A DNA stretch of 64,000 bases from Hyphomicrobiales bacterium (GCA_017305635.1 JAFKKF010000013.1:248001-312000); one strand, 5' to 3'. Shown: positions 56,493 through 64,000, counted from the stretch's first letter. Notes: generated by a model from the sequence alone, not told the origin. Made by a program: numbers and translations.

Positions 56493-57587
56493 CTAGCTGC
56501 CGCTCTTGATCTTCGTCCAGAGCCGCGTGACGATCCGCTGCACCTTCGGATCATTCGGCGTCGTCGTAAAGAGCTTCTCGAATGTCTCCGCCTTCGGATA
56601 GACGGACGGGTCGTCGATGATCTCCTTGTCGATCAGCGGCTGGGCGTCCTTGCTGCCGCTGGCATAGGCGACGTAGTCGGAATTGCGCGCCGCGATCTTC
56701 GGGTCGAGCATGAAGTTGATGAAGGCGAGCGCCTCGTCCTTGTGCGGGGCATCGGCCGGAATGGCGAAGGAATCGAACCAGATCAGCGCGCCTTCCTTGG
56801 GAATGAAATAGCCGATGTTGACGTTGTTCTTCGCCTCCTCGGCCCGGTTGCGGGCCTGCAGCACGTCGCCCGAATAGCCGACCGCGACGCAGATATCGCC
56901 GTTGGCGAGGGCATTGATGTATTCGGACGAGTTGAACTTCTGCACATAGGGCGTGATCGAGGCGAGGAGATCGCCGGCCTTCTGCAGGTCGGCCTCGTCT
57001 TTCGAGTTCGGCTTCAGCCCGAGAAAGGCGAGCGCCGCCGGGATCATGTCGTCCGGCGAATCGAGGAAGTAGATGCCGCAGTCCTTCAGCTTCGCCGCAT
57101 TCTTCGGATCGAAGACCAGCGCCCAGGAATCGAGCGGCCCGTCGGGCAGCGCGGCCTTCACCTTGTCGATGTTGTAGCCGATGCCGGTGGTGCCCCACAT
57201 GTAGTCGGTCGCATGCTCGTTGCCCGGATCATAGCCGGCAAGCTGCTTGGCGATGGCGTCCCACTGGTGGGAGAGGTTCGGGATCTTGTCCTTGTCGAGC
57301 GGAGCGATGACGCCGGCCTGGATGAGCCGGGCGAGATTGCGATCGGTCGGCACGATGACGTCGTAGCCGGAGCCGCCGGCGAGGATCTTGGTCTCGAGGA
57401 CCTCCATCGAATCGTAGACGTCGTAGACGACCTTGATGCCGGTCGCCTTGGTGAAATCGTCGAGGACGCCTTCGCCGACATAGTCCGACCAATTGTACAC
57501 GTTGACGACGCGGTCGGCGGCCATCGCGGAGGGCGCCGCGAGCGCCATGGCGGCAAGGAAAAGGCCGGTGGAAACGTATTTCATCAT
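56493..57587 (-). CDS. potF: Putrescine/polyamine-binding periplasmic protein (PotF-like)
   Basis: A 364-residue solute-binding protein. The signal peptide MKYVSTGLFLAAMALAAPSAMA precedes VVNVYNWSDYVGEGVLDDFTKATG, the classic PotD/PotF start. The pocket regions include SGYDVIVPTDRNLARLIQAG, YMWGTTGIGYNIDKV and GEAR-equivalent segments such as DICVAVGYSGDVLQARNRAEE. It is the first gene of the pot operon and divergent from puuA, with about 122 bp between the two starts, which fits coordinate control of uptake and degradation. Confidence 0.95.
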   Translation of the reverse strand: MMKYVSTGLFLAAMALAAPSAMAADRVVNVYNWSDYVGEGVLDDFTKATGIKVVYDVYDSMEVLETKILAGGSGYDVIVPTDRNLARLIQAGVIAPLDKDKIPNLSHQWDAIAKQLAGYDPGNEHATDYMWGTTGIGYNIDKVKAALPDGPLDSWALVFDPKNAAKLKDCGIYFLDSPDDMIPAALAFLGLKPNSKDEADLQKAGDLLASITPYVQKFNSSEYINALANGDICVAVGYSGDVLQARNRAEEAKNNVNIGYFIPKEGALIWFDSFAIPADAPHKDEALAFINFMLDPKIAARNSDYVAYASGSKDAQPLIDKEIIDDPSVYPKAETFEKLFTTTPNDPKVQRIVTRLWTKIKSGS

Positions 57588-57709
57588 GTTCTCCTGACGA
57601 TGCCGATCACCGTTAAGTCTAGAACATCCAAAACGTGCGACAACCGCTTGGTGCAGGTTTCGTGCTAGGATTCAGCTTCCATGCCGGCCTCCCGCCGGCC
57701 GAGGGGATC

Positions 57710-59206
57710 ATGAGCAAGGTACTGACCACCGCGGAACCGACTCGCCGCTTCTCCGGCCGCAAGGCGCGGATCGCCAAGAAGCTGGACGAGAAGCCGCCCG
57801 CGGTCCGGAAAGGAAAGAAACGGCAGGCGGCAAGCCTGATCGAGCAGGCCCGCGGCGTTCCGTCGCTGGAGGTCGCCCGCGAATGGCTGGCGGTGCGCGC
57901 CATCGAGGACATCGAATGCGTGGTGCCCGACCAGGCGGGCGTCGCGCGCGGCAAGATGATGCCGGTCGGCAAGTTCGTCGCCAACCCGACCATGTCGCTG
58001 CCGAGCTCGATCCTCACCCAGACGATCAGCGGCGACTATCCCGACAACGACGACACCTTCCAGCACGATCCCGGCGACCAGGACATCCTGTTCGAGCCGG
58101 ACTTCTCGACGCTCGCCGTGGTGCCCTGGGCGACCGACCCGACCGCGCAGATCATCCACGACGCCTATCACCGCGACGGGCGGCCGGTGGAGATCGCGCC
58201 GCGGCAGGTGCTCCGCCGCATCATCGAGCTCTACGACCGCCAGGGCTGGCGGCCGGTGGTGGCGCCGGAGATCGAATTCTACCTGGTCAAGCCGAACACC
58301 GACCCGGACTATCCGCTGGAGCCGCCGACCGGACGCTCGGGCCGGCCGGAATCCGGCCGGCGCTCCTATTCGATCGCCGCGGTCAACGAGTTCGACGACC
58401 TGTTCGACGACATATACGACTTCTCGGAAGCGCAGGGCCTCGAGATCGACACGCTGATCCACGAGGAAGGCGCGGCGCAGATGGAGATCAATCTCCGGCA
58501 CGGCGATCCGCTGGCGCTCGCCGACCAGGTGTTCCTCTTCAAGCGCACGATCCGCGAGGCGGCGCTCCGGCACAACATGTATGCGACGTTCATGGCCAAG
58601 CCCATGTCGCGCGAGCCGGGCTCGGCCATGCACATCCACCAGTCGGTGATCGAGGCGGAGACCGGGCAGAACATCTTCTCCGACGGGAAGGGCGACCCGA
58701 CGCCGCAGTTCTTCGCCTTCATCGGCGGCTCGCAGAAATACCTGCCGGCGGTGACCTGCATGCTGGCGCCCTACGTCAACTCGTACCGCCGCCTGATCCG
58801 CTCGGGTTCGGCGCCGGTCAACGTCATGTGGGGCTACGACAACCGGACGGTGGGCCTGCGGGTCCCGTTCTCCGAGCCGAAGGCGCGGCGCGTCGAGAAC
58901 CGCCTGCCCTCGTCGGACGCGAATCCCTACCTCGCCATCGCCGCCTCGCTCGCCTGCGGCTATCTCGGGCTGGTCGAAAGCCACAACGTCGCCGAGCCGG
59001 TGGCGGGCGCGGCGAACGAGGAGGAGATCGCGCTGCCGCGCGGGCTCCTCGAAGCGGTGGCGCTGTTCGAGGATTGCGAGGAGCTGGTGGAGATATTCGG
59101 CAAGCGGTTCGTCAGCACCTATCGCGCGATCAAGCAGGCCGAGTACGAGACCTTCATGGAGGTCATCTCGCCGTGGGAGCGCGAATACCTCCTCCTCAAC
59201 GTGTGA
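57710..59206 (+). CDS. puuA: Gamma-glutamylputrescine synthetase (glutamine synthetase family)
   Basis: Ligates glutamate to putrescine in the Puu pathway. The 498-residue glutamine synthetase-fold protein has an Arg/Lys-rich N-terminal extension of about 45 residues. It continues with IECVVPDQAGVARGKMMPV, the catalytic VVAPEIEFYLV, EGAAQMEINLRHGDPL, SAMHIHQSV, and the substrate block SGSAPVNVMWGYDNRTVGLRVP. The start at 57710 has GAGGGG just upstream. The putrescine role is inferred from the divergent potFGHI operon and the downstream puuB. Other gamma-glutamylamine synthetases remain possible. Confidence 0.9.
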   Translation: MSKVLTTAEPTRRFSGRKARIAKKLDEKPPAVRKGKKRQAASLIEQARGVPSLEVAREWLAVRAIEDIECVVPDQAGVARGKMMPVGKFVANPTMSLPSSILTQTISGDYPDNDDTFQHDPGDQDILFEPDFSTLAVVPWATDPTAQIIHDAYHRDGRPVEIAPRQVLRRIIELYDRQGWRPVVAPEIEFYLVKPNTDPDYPLEPPTGRSGRPESGRRSYSIAAVNEFDDLFDDIYDFSEAQGLEIDTLIHEEGAAQMEINLRHGDPLALADQVFLFKRTIREAALRHNMYATFMAKPMSREPGSAMHIHQSVIEAETGQNIFSDGKGDPTPQFFAFIGGSQKYLPAVTCMLAPYVNSYRRLIRSGSAPVNVMWGYDNRTVGLRVPFSEPKARRVENRLPSSDANPYLAIAASLACGYLGLVESHNVAEPVAGAANEEEIALPRGLLEAVALFEDCEELVEIFGKRFVSTYRAIKQAEYETFMEVISPWEREYLLLNV

Positions 59207-59209
59207 TCC

Positions 59210-59509
59210 ATGGCGAAGAAGCTCGATCCGATCCCGCCGGGAGAAATCCTGATCGAGGAATTCATGAAGCCCCTCGGGGTCAGCCCGAACCGGCTGGCAC
59301 GGGACATCGACATCCCCGTCAGTCGGGTGTCGGAGATCGTCAGGGGACGGCGGAGCATCACCGCGGACACCGCGCTGCGCCTCGGCGAATATTTCGGCAC
59401 GAGCCCCGAATTCTGGCTTAACCTGCAGACCGGGTTCGACCTTCGCCGGGTTCGGGCGACCGCATGGGAGACGATCCGCAAGCGTATCCGGCCGCTGCAG
59501 GCGGCGTAG
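59210..59509 (+). CDS. higA: HigA-type antitoxin / XRE regulator, without adjacent HigB
   Basis: A 99-residue helix-turn-helix protein of the HigA addiction-module family. The start KKLDPIPPGEILIEEFMKPLGVSPNRLARDIDIPVSRVSEIVRGRRSITADTALRLGEYFGTSPEFWLNLQ covers the HigA signature, followed by a basic C-terminus. HigA normally follows a higB toxin gene, but here the upstream gene is puuA (3 bp away) and the downstream gene puuB (7 bp away), with no room for a toxin. It may be a solitary regulator of the operon or a relic of a toxin-antitoxin pair that lost its toxin. Confidence 0.9.
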   Translation: MAKKLDPIPPGEILIEEFMKPLGVSPNRLARDIDIPVSRVSEIVRGRRSITADTALRLGEYFGTSPEFWLNLQTGFDLRRVRATAWETIRKRIRPLQAA

Positions 59510-59516
59510 GCATCGC

Positions 59517-60818
59517 GTGCCGCACGCCCTCTCTCTCTACGCGGCCACGACCGACAGGACGCTTGCCTTTCCGCCCCTGACCGAGCCGGCGCGCGCGCAT
59601 GTGGCGATCGTCGGTGGCGGCTATACGGGCCTCTCCGCGGCGCTCCACCTGGCGGAAGGCGGGGTGGATGTCGCGCTGCTCGAGGCGGAGAAGCTCGGCT
59701 GGGGCGCATCGGGCCGCAACGGCGGACAGCTCCATTCGGGCCAGCGCCGTGACCAGGACTGGCTGGAGGCGCATCTCGGCAAGGAGGATGCCCGTGCGCT
59801 GTGGCGCATGGCCGAGGAGGCGAAGGCGCTCGTGATGGAGCTCATCGCGCGCCACGGCATCCGGTGCGACTGGCGGCCGGGCCTCATCGAGACGGTGCAC
59901 AAGCAAAGGCTGGTCGGCGAGGAACAGGACTACGTCCTGAAGCTCCGGCGCGACTACCACCATGACGCGGTCGAATGGCTCGACCGCGAGGCGCTCGCGG
60001 CCCGCATCGGGACCGACGTCTATTTCGGCGGAAGGCGGGACGCGACGGCGGGGCATCTCGACCCGCTCAAGCTCGCGCAGGGGATCGCCCGCGCGGCGGC
60101 GAAGGCGGGGGCGCGGCTCCATGAGGGCACGCGGGTGACCAGGATCTCGGGCACGGCCGCCACCGGCTTCGAGATCGTGACGGATACGGGGGGTTCGAGT
60201 CCCCTAGGGACGGCCACCCTCCGCGCCGACATGGTCATCCTCGCCGGGGACGGCTACCTCTCCGGCATCGACCGGGAGACCGAGACGCGGGTCATGCCCA
60301 TCGACAACTACATCCTCGCGACGAAGCCGATCGGCGCGGGGCGGCCGGGCGGGCTGATCCCGAACGGCGAGGCGGTCTCGGATTCGCGCTTCGTCGTCTA
60401 CTACTTCCGTCCGACCGCCGACGGCCGGCTCCTCTTCGGCGGGGGCGAGACCTATTCGCGCACGCCGCCGGCGGACGTGGCGGGTTTCGTGCGGCGGCAC
60501 CTGGCGCGCGTCTATCCGCAGCTTGCCGACGTGGTCGTGGACTATGCCTGGGGCGGCGCCGTGGCGATCACGCTGAAGCGGCTCCCCTTCATCCGCCGGC
60601 TGCGGCCGGGGGTCTATGCGGCCTCCGGCTATTCGGGCCAGGGCGTGGCGCTCGCGCCCTATGCGGGCAAGGTACTCGCCGAGGCGATCCTCGGCGACGT
60701 TGCGCGGCTCGACCGCTTCGCCGCCCTCCCCTGCCCGCCCTTTCCCGGAGGCAAGCTGTTCCGGCAGGCGGCGCTGGTGGCGGGGATGAGCTGGTACGCG
60801 CTCCGGGACCGGATCTGA
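59517..60818 (+). CDS. puuB: Gamma-glutamylputrescine oxidoreductase (FAD-dependent)
   Basis: Oxidises gamma-glutamylputrescine to the aldehyde, with release of ammonia and peroxide, in the Puu pathway. The 433-residue DAO-family flavoprotein has the dinucleotide motif HVAIVGGGYTGLSAALHLAE, the following LLEAEKLGWGASGRNGGQLHSGQ, and the C-terminal PGVYAASGYSGQGVALAPYAGK. The GTG start at 59517 lies 7 bp after higA. A short segment around residues 224-233 (TGGSSPLGTA) looks like an insertion relative to the usual strand-turn-strand. Its DNA resembles a tRNA 3' end (see findings). The putrescine role follows from context with puuA and the pot operon. Confidence 0.88.
   Translation: MPHALSLYAATTDRTLAFPPLTEPARAHVAIVGGGYTGLSAALHLAEGGVDVALLEAEKLGWGASGRNGGQLHSGQRRDQDWLEAHLGKEDARALWRMAEEAKALVMELIARHGIRCDWRPGLIETVHKQRLVGEEQDYVLKLRRDYHHDAVEWLDREALAARIGTDVYFGGRRDATAGHLDPLKLAQGIARAAAKAGARLHEGTRVTRISGTAATGFEIVTDTGGSSPLGTATLRADMVILAGDGYLSGIDRETETRVMPIDNYILATKPIGAGRPGGLIPNGEAVSDSRFVVYYFRPTADGRLLFGGGETYSRTPPADVAGFVRRHLARVYPQLADVVVDYAWGGAVAITLKRLPFIRRLRPGVYAASGYSGQGVALAPYAGKVLAEAILGDVARLDRFAALPCPPFPGGKLFRQAALVAGMSWYALRDRI
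60188..60216 (+). other. tRNA 3'-end-like segment inside puuB
   Basis: GGGGG-TTCGAGT-CCCCT (T-arm, 60189-60205), AGGGACG (acceptor 3' strand, 60206-60212), G as discriminator and CCA (60214-60216), in exactly tRNA spacing. No upstream D-arm, anticodon arm or 5' acceptor strand is visible, so it is not a functional tRNA gene. It is in frame within the puuB coding sequence. Confidence 0.45.
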
Positions 60819-60828
60819 GGCGCCGCTG

Positions 60829-60960
60829 GATGGCCGGCACAAGGCCGGTCATGACGATCAGAGAGTTGGATGGAGTGAGGCCAACGAGGGACATTCCTTC
60901 CCTCGATAATTGGCCAACCCCCCGTCGCACCGATCATGGCCGGCCTGGTGCCGGCTCTCC
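60829..60960. repeat. Inverted repeat pair downstream of puuB
   Basis: GATGGCCGGCACAAGGCCGG with GTCATGACGATC (60829-60859) and its partial reverse complement GATCATGGCCGGCC with TGGTGCCGGC (60932-60955) frame about 70 bp of non-repeat sequence. It may act as a transcription end or be an intergenic repeat of its own family. Confidence 0.6.
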
Positions 60961-61012
60961 ACGTCTTCCCTTCTGCCGTTCACTCTCTCAGGTCGCCTTC
61001 GCTTCCACTGCC

Positions 61013-61060
61013 TTTGCCTTTGCCTTTGCCTTTGCCTTTGCCTACGCCTACGCCTACGCC
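61013..61060. repeat. Hexanucleotide microsatellite (TTTGCC)5(TACGCC)3
   Basis: Five perfect copies of TTTGCC at 61013-61042, followed directly by three of TACGCC at 61043-61060, in the gap between puuB and cecR. The gap (60819-61184, 366 bp) holds this tract, the inverted repeat pair before it and the operators after it. No gene is supported there. Confidence 0.92.
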
Positions 61061-61105
61061 GTCCCGTTCCGCCTTTCCGTCCGGACCGCCAGCCTCCCCG
61101 CTTAA

Positions 61106-61140
61106 TTCAATCGATTGACTTTTTCATTCGATCGATTGAC
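61106..61140. promoter_or_regulatory. Twin operator sites upstream of the cecR-like gene
   Basis: TTCAATCGATTGAC at 61106-61119 and TTCGATCGATTGAC at 61127-61140: near-identical 14-bp sites 21 bp apart (two helical turns). The first contains the perfect palindrome TCAATCGATTGA. Their position 45-80 bp upstream of a TetR-family gene makes them strong candidates for its own binding sites. Confidence 0.75.
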
Positions 61141-61184
61141 CATGCGCCCGCTCGGGGCTCGCTCACCGCTGCGGAGAAAAGTTC

Positions 61185-61958
61185 ATGCCGTCATCCTCCA
61201 CCACCCGGAAGCCGCGACCGGTCAACGCGTTCGCCGCCGGCGCGCTCCGCAACCGGGGCGATGCCGGCCGGAGCGGCGAGCAAGGCGCCTCGAGCCGCCA
61301 CTACCGTCGCGCCCAGCGCGACCGCGGCGCCGATACGCGCGCCCGGCTGATCGACGCAGCGCTCGACGTGTTCGGGCGGCTCGGCTTCGAGGGCGCGAGC
61401 ACGCGCGAGATCGCCAAGGAGGCGGACGCCAATCTCGCGGCCATCGTCTATCATTTCGGCTCCAAGGAGGCGCTGCACGTCGCGGTCGCCGAGCACATCG
61501 TAGCCCGCGTGCGCGAGCGCATCGGGAGGGGGATCGCGGCGGCTGCCCTGCCCGAGGCGACGGCGACGCCGGAAGGCGCGCGCGCGGCGCTCGCCAACCT
61601 CGTCGCCAACCTCGTCGACGTGCTCCTCGGCGATGCCGATGCCGAGCGCTGGGCGCGCTTCATCATCCGCGAGCAGATGCAGCCGACGGCGGCCTTCGAC
61701 GTCATCTTCGGCTTCATGGGCCCGGCCCACGGCATCGCCACGCGGCTGGTGGCGGTGGCCCTCGGGCGGGAGGAGGACGAGGAGGCGCGCATCCGCTGCT
61801 TCACCATCCTCGGCCAGGTGATGGTGTTCCGCGTCGCCCAGACGCTCGTCCTGAGGCGCATGAACTGGCACAGCATCGGCGAGCCCGAGCGCGAGAAGAT
61901 CAAGCGCATCGTCATCGCGCAGGCCATGACCATCCTCGATGCGGAGGGCACCGCATGA
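61185..61958 (+). CDS. cecR: TetR family regulator, CecR (YbiH)-like
   Basis: A 257-residue repressor. After an unusually long basic N-terminal extension (about 50 residues) comes the helix-turn-helix DTRARLIDAALDVFGRLGFEGASTREIAKEADANLAAIVYHFGSKEALHVAV. A ligand domain of the DUF1956/CecR type follows, including FIIREQMQPTAAFDVIFGFMGPAHGIATRL. It heads an operon with HlyD-like, ATPase and permease genes, overlapping the first by 4 bp (ATGA). This matches the E. coli arrangement in which CecR governs the ybhGFSR efflux system. A GGAGAAAAG sequence precedes the ATG. Confidence 0.9.
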   Translation: MPSSSTTRKPRPVNAFAAGALRNRGDAGRSGEQGASSRHYRRAQRDRGADTRARLIDAALDVFGRLGFEGASTREIAKEADANLAAIVYHFGSKEALHVAVAEHIVARVRERIGRGIAAAALPEATATPEGARAALANLVANLVDVLLGDADAERWARFIIREQMQPTAAFDVIFGFMGPAHGIATRLVAVALGREEDEEARIRCFTILGQVMVFRVAQTLVLRRMNWHSIGEPEREKIKRIVIAQAMTILDAEGTA

Positions 61959-62920
61959 CTCCCCTTTCGACCGCATTCGTGATCCTCGGCGCGGCGGCGC
62001 TCGCGGCCTGCTCGGCGAAGAACACTGGCACGCTCCAGGGCTATGTCGAGGGCACCTACGTCTATGTCTCCGGCGAGAGCGCCGGGCGGCTGATCGAGCG
62101 GCCGGCGCAGGATGGCGCGCCGGTGAAGGAGGGCGCCCTCCTCTTCCGGCTCGACGATTCCAACGAGAAGGCCCAGCTCACGGCGGCCGAGGCGCGGCTG
62201 GCGCAGGCCAAGGCGCAGCTCTCCGACCTGCAATCCGGCAAGCGGCCGGAGGAGCTTTCCGTTCTCGTGGCGCAGGTGAGCGCAGCGCGGACGAACTTCA
62301 ATTCCGCCAGCGACACCTATGCCCGCCAGCTCGCGCTGCTCGAGCGGGGCGTCGTCTCGCAGACCACGGTGGACAATGCCAAGACCGCACGCGACGCGGC
62401 CGAGGCGCAGCTCCAGGCCGCCGAGCGGCAACTGGAGGTCGCCCGCCTGCCGGCCCGCCCCGACGAGATCGACGCGGCGGAGCGCAACGTCGCCGCCGAG
62501 CAGGCGACCGTCGACCAGGCGAAGATCGCGCTCGGCCGGCGCACCGTCGTCTCGCCGGCGAGCGGGATGATCGAGGAAACCTATTTCGAGCCGGGCGAGC
62601 AGGTCGCGGTCGGCGCGCCGGTGGTCTCGCTGCTCCCCGACAGCAACAAGCGCATCCGCTTCTTCCTGCCCGAGCGGAAGCTGTCGGAGGTAAAGATCGG
62701 CGACCGCGTGTCGATCGCCTGCGACAATTGCCCTGCGGGGCTCACGGCCGAGGTGACCTTCGTCTCCTCGCAGGCGCAGTTCACGCCGCCGATCATCTAT
62801 TCCAGGGACAATCGCGAGAAGCTGGTCTTCCGCGTCGACGCGCGGCCGCTCGACCAGGCGGCGGCGCTGAAGGTCGGCCAGCCCATCGACGTGACGCTCG
62901 CGGGCGCGCCGGGCTCATGA
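61955..62920 (+). CDS. ybhG: HlyD/YbhG-type periplasmic adaptor subunit
   Basis: A 321-residue membrane-fusion protein for the ABC exporter encoded downstream. It has a lipoprotein signal with lipobox L-A-A-C (Cys19), then a biotinyl-lipoyl-like half (YVYVSGESAGRLIERPAQDGAPVKEGALLFRLD). A coiled-coil hairpin about 130 residues long, rich in Ala/Glu/Gln (AQLTAAEARLAQAKAQLSDL onward), is followed by the returning lipoyl half (RTVVSPASGMIEETYFEPGEQVAVG). It overlaps both neighbours by 4 bp, so the operon is tightly coupled. Confidence 0.92.
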   Translation: MTPLSTAFVILGAAALAACSAKNTGTLQGYVEGTYVYVSGESAGRLIERPAQDGAPVKEGALLFRLDDSNEKAQLTAAEARLAQAKAQLSDLQSGKRPEELSVLVAQVSAARTNFNSASDTYARQLALLERGVVSQTTVDNAKTARDAAEAQLQAAERQLEVARLPARPDEIDAAERNVAAEQATVDQAKIALGRRTVVSPASGMIEETYFEPGEQVAVGAPVVSLLPDSNKRIRFFLPERKLSEVKIGDRVSIACDNCPAGLTAEVTFVSSQAQFTPPIIYSRDNREKLVFRVDARPLDQAAALKVGQPIDVTLAGAPGS

Positions 62921-63861
62921 GCGACGCGCCGATCATCGACGTCCACGGCCTCACCAAGACCTTCAACGGGCGGGCGGTGGTCGACCATGTCGACCTCGAG
63001 GTGAAGCGCGGCGAGATCGTCGGCTTCCTCGGCCCGAACGGCTCGGGCAAGACGACGACGATCCGCATGATCTGCGGGCTGCTCAAGCCCGACGCCGGCG
63101 ACGGCACCTGCCTCGGCCTCGACATCCTGAAGGATGCCGACCGCATCAAGCTCGAGGTCGGCTACATGACGCAGCGCTTCTCGTTCTACGAGGACCTGAC
63201 GATCCGCGAGAACCTCGATTTCGTGGCGCGGCTCTACGAGCTGAAGCCGCGCGGCAGGATCGTCGACGAGACGCTCGCGCGCCTCGGGCTGGCCAACCGC
63301 CAGGGCCAGCTCGCCGGCACGCTCTCCGGCGGCTGGAAGCAGCGGCTGGCGCTCGCCGCCTGCGTCATGCACCAGCCGCAGCTCCTCCTCCTCGACGAGC
63401 CGACCGCGGGCGTCGATCCGAAGGCGCGGCGCGAGTTCTGGGACGAGATCCACGAACTCGCCGCCGAAGGACTGACCGTGCTCGTCTCGACCCACTACAT
63501 GGACGAGGCCGAACGCTGCCACCGCATCGTCTACATCTCCTACGGCAAGGTGGTGGCGCGCGGCACGGTGCCGGAAGTGATCGCGGCCTCGGGGCTGCAT
63601 ACGATCGTCGTCAAGGGCGGCGACGGGGCGGGACTGGTGCGGAAGCTCAAGGGCCTGCCCGGCATCGAGCAGATCGCGCCCTTCGGCAACGACCTCCACG
63701 TCGTCGGCACCGACGAGCGGGCGCTCGCGGCGAGCGTCGAGCGCGCCATCGCCGGGACCGGTGCGACGGCCATGCCCGACGCGACCAGCCTCGAGGACGT
63801 GTTCATCCGGCTGATGGACCAGAGCACCGACAACTTCGCCCCGGCGGAGCAGCGGCCATGA
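62917..63861 (+). CDS. ybhF: ABC exporter ATPase (YbhF-like, single cassette)
   Basis: A 314-residue ATPase with Walker A GPNGSGKTT, Q-loop YMTQRFSFYEDLTIRENLDF, signature LSGGWKQR, Walker [13 protein letters not shown] and H-loop STHYMDEAERC, plus a C-terminal regulatory part ending SLEDVFIRLMDQ. E. coli YbhF carries two cassettes; this protein has only one, so it corresponds to half of YbhF and would act as a homodimer. It overlaps ybhG and the following permease gene by 4 bp each. Confidence 0.92.
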   Translation: MSDAPIIDVHGLTKTFNGRAVVDHVDLEVKRGEIVGFLGPNGSGKTTTIRMICGLLKPDAGDGTCLGLDILKDADRIKLEVGYMTQRFSFYEDLTIRENLDFVARLYELKPRGRIVDETLARLGLANRQGQLAGTLSGGWKQRLALAACVMHQPQLLLLDEPTAGVDPKARREFWDEIHELAAEGLTVLVSTHYMDEAERCHRIVYISYGKVVARGTVPEVIAASGLHTIVVKGGDGAGLVRKLKGLPGIEQIAPFGNDLHVVGTDERALAASVERAIAGTGATAMPDATSLEDVFIRLMDQSTDNFAPAEQRP

Positions 63862-64000
63862 AGCTGCACCGTTTCTCGGTCTCGCGCATCGTCGCCGTGA
63901 TGCTGAAGGAATTCATCCAGATGCGACGCGACCGGCTGACCTTCGCGATGATCATCGGCGTGCCGATCATCCAGCTGGTCCTCTTCGGCTATGCCATCAA
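63858..64000 (+). CDS. ybhS: ABC-2 type permease (YbhS-like), partial
   Basis: The first 47 codons only; the gene leaves the window at the right edge. It begins MKLHRFSVSRIVAVMLKEFIQMRRDRLTFAMIIGVPIIQLVLFGYAI, where LKEFIQMRRDRLTFAM and the following hydrophobic helix are characteristic of YbhS/YbhR-type ABC-2 permeases. It overlaps ybhF by 4 bp. A second permease (YbhR-like) would be expected just beyond the window. Confidence 0.88.
   Translation, partial: MKLHRFSVSRIVAVMLKEFIQMRRDRLTFAMIIGVPIIQLVLFGYAI

Noticed and set aside
60189..60216. A functional tRNA gene
   Set aside because: Only the T-arm and acceptor 3' strand are present; no anticodon arm, D-arm or 5' acceptor strand can be drawn upstream. 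It is kept only as an embedded fragment.
61013..61060. CRISPR array
   Set aside because: The units are 6-bp tandem repeats without spacers; no cas gene is present.
60830..61118. Small open frames through the TTTGCC/TACGCC tract (Ala-Phe/Ala-Tyr repeats)
   Set aside because: The periodic repeat opens several frames at once; there is no ribosome-binding site or homology.

Overview
This window reads as a chromosomal segment of a GC-rich alphaproteobacterium, most likely of the order Hyphomicrobiales (Rhizobiales). The grounds are the high G+C content, the short-form HisG paired with HisZ, a CIRCE-controlled groESL operon, the alphaproteobacterial type of glutamate-cysteine ligase beside rsmE, a phasin next to a PdhS/PleC/DivJ-like histidine kinase, a LysR/DUF1127 divergent pair and many short palindromic intergenic repeats. 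The genus cannot be fixed from the sequence alone. About 62 protein-coding genes are supported. No rRNA, complete tRNA, CRISPR array, prophage or complete insertion sequence was seen.

Layout. 1-4.96 kb: a partial lipoprotein gene, ribF, a class IIA HAD phosphatase, a repeat-filled gap, an orphan sigma-54 activator and an exported protein. 5.0-7.9 kb: groES-groEL with promoter, CIRCE operator and terminator, then a BrnT-type toxin-antitoxin pair with its own palindromic operator. 7.9-12.2 kb: an MFS exporter divergent from a TetR regulator, an SbmA/BacA-like ABC protein and a cyclic-nucleotide-binding protein. 12.3-16.5 kb: hisS-hisZ-hisG and tag. 16.6-23.3 kb: two tandem L,D-transpeptidases, a DHA2 drug exporter, malate synthase and a YadGH-like ABC exporter. 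23.3-24.9 kb: thiM-thiE behind a TPP riboswitch. 24.9-31.3 kb: glycolate oxidase glcD-glcE-glcF interrupted by a DUF559 gene, a divergent cytochrome c, and an L-lactate dehydrogenase, together a 2-hydroxyacid respiration module.

31.4-37.3 kb: an amino-acid ABC permease and binding protein without an adjacent ATPase, a glutamine amidotransferase-like protein, a metallophosphatase, a 1-Cys peroxiredoxin and the LysR/DUF1127 pair. 37.3-46.1 kb: gshA, rsmE, xseA, phasin, the large PAS histidine kinase and an exported protein. 46.1-53.3 kb: an SDR, amidohydrolase and DUF59 operon, a Tad-like membrane protein, acetoacetyl-CoA synthetase and an AsmA protein. 53.4-60.8 kb: a putrescine uptake operon (potF-G-H-I) divergent from a catabolic operon (puuA, an orphan higA, puuB). 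61.1-64.0 kb: a cecR-ybhG-ybhF-ybhS efflux operon running off the right edge.

No wholly new multi-gene system could be demonstrated. The most interesting items are a tRNA 3'-end-like segment inside puuB, small foreign-looking genes lodged in metabolic operons (DUF559 in glcDEF, higA in puuAB), a duplicated groEL tail around a palindrome, the SDR/amidohydrolase/DUF59 operon, and a family of at least nine related palindromic repeats scattered through the gaps. Start codons were often moved inward from the longest open frame, on the basis of Shine-Dalgarno sequences, family length or where recognisable homology begins.
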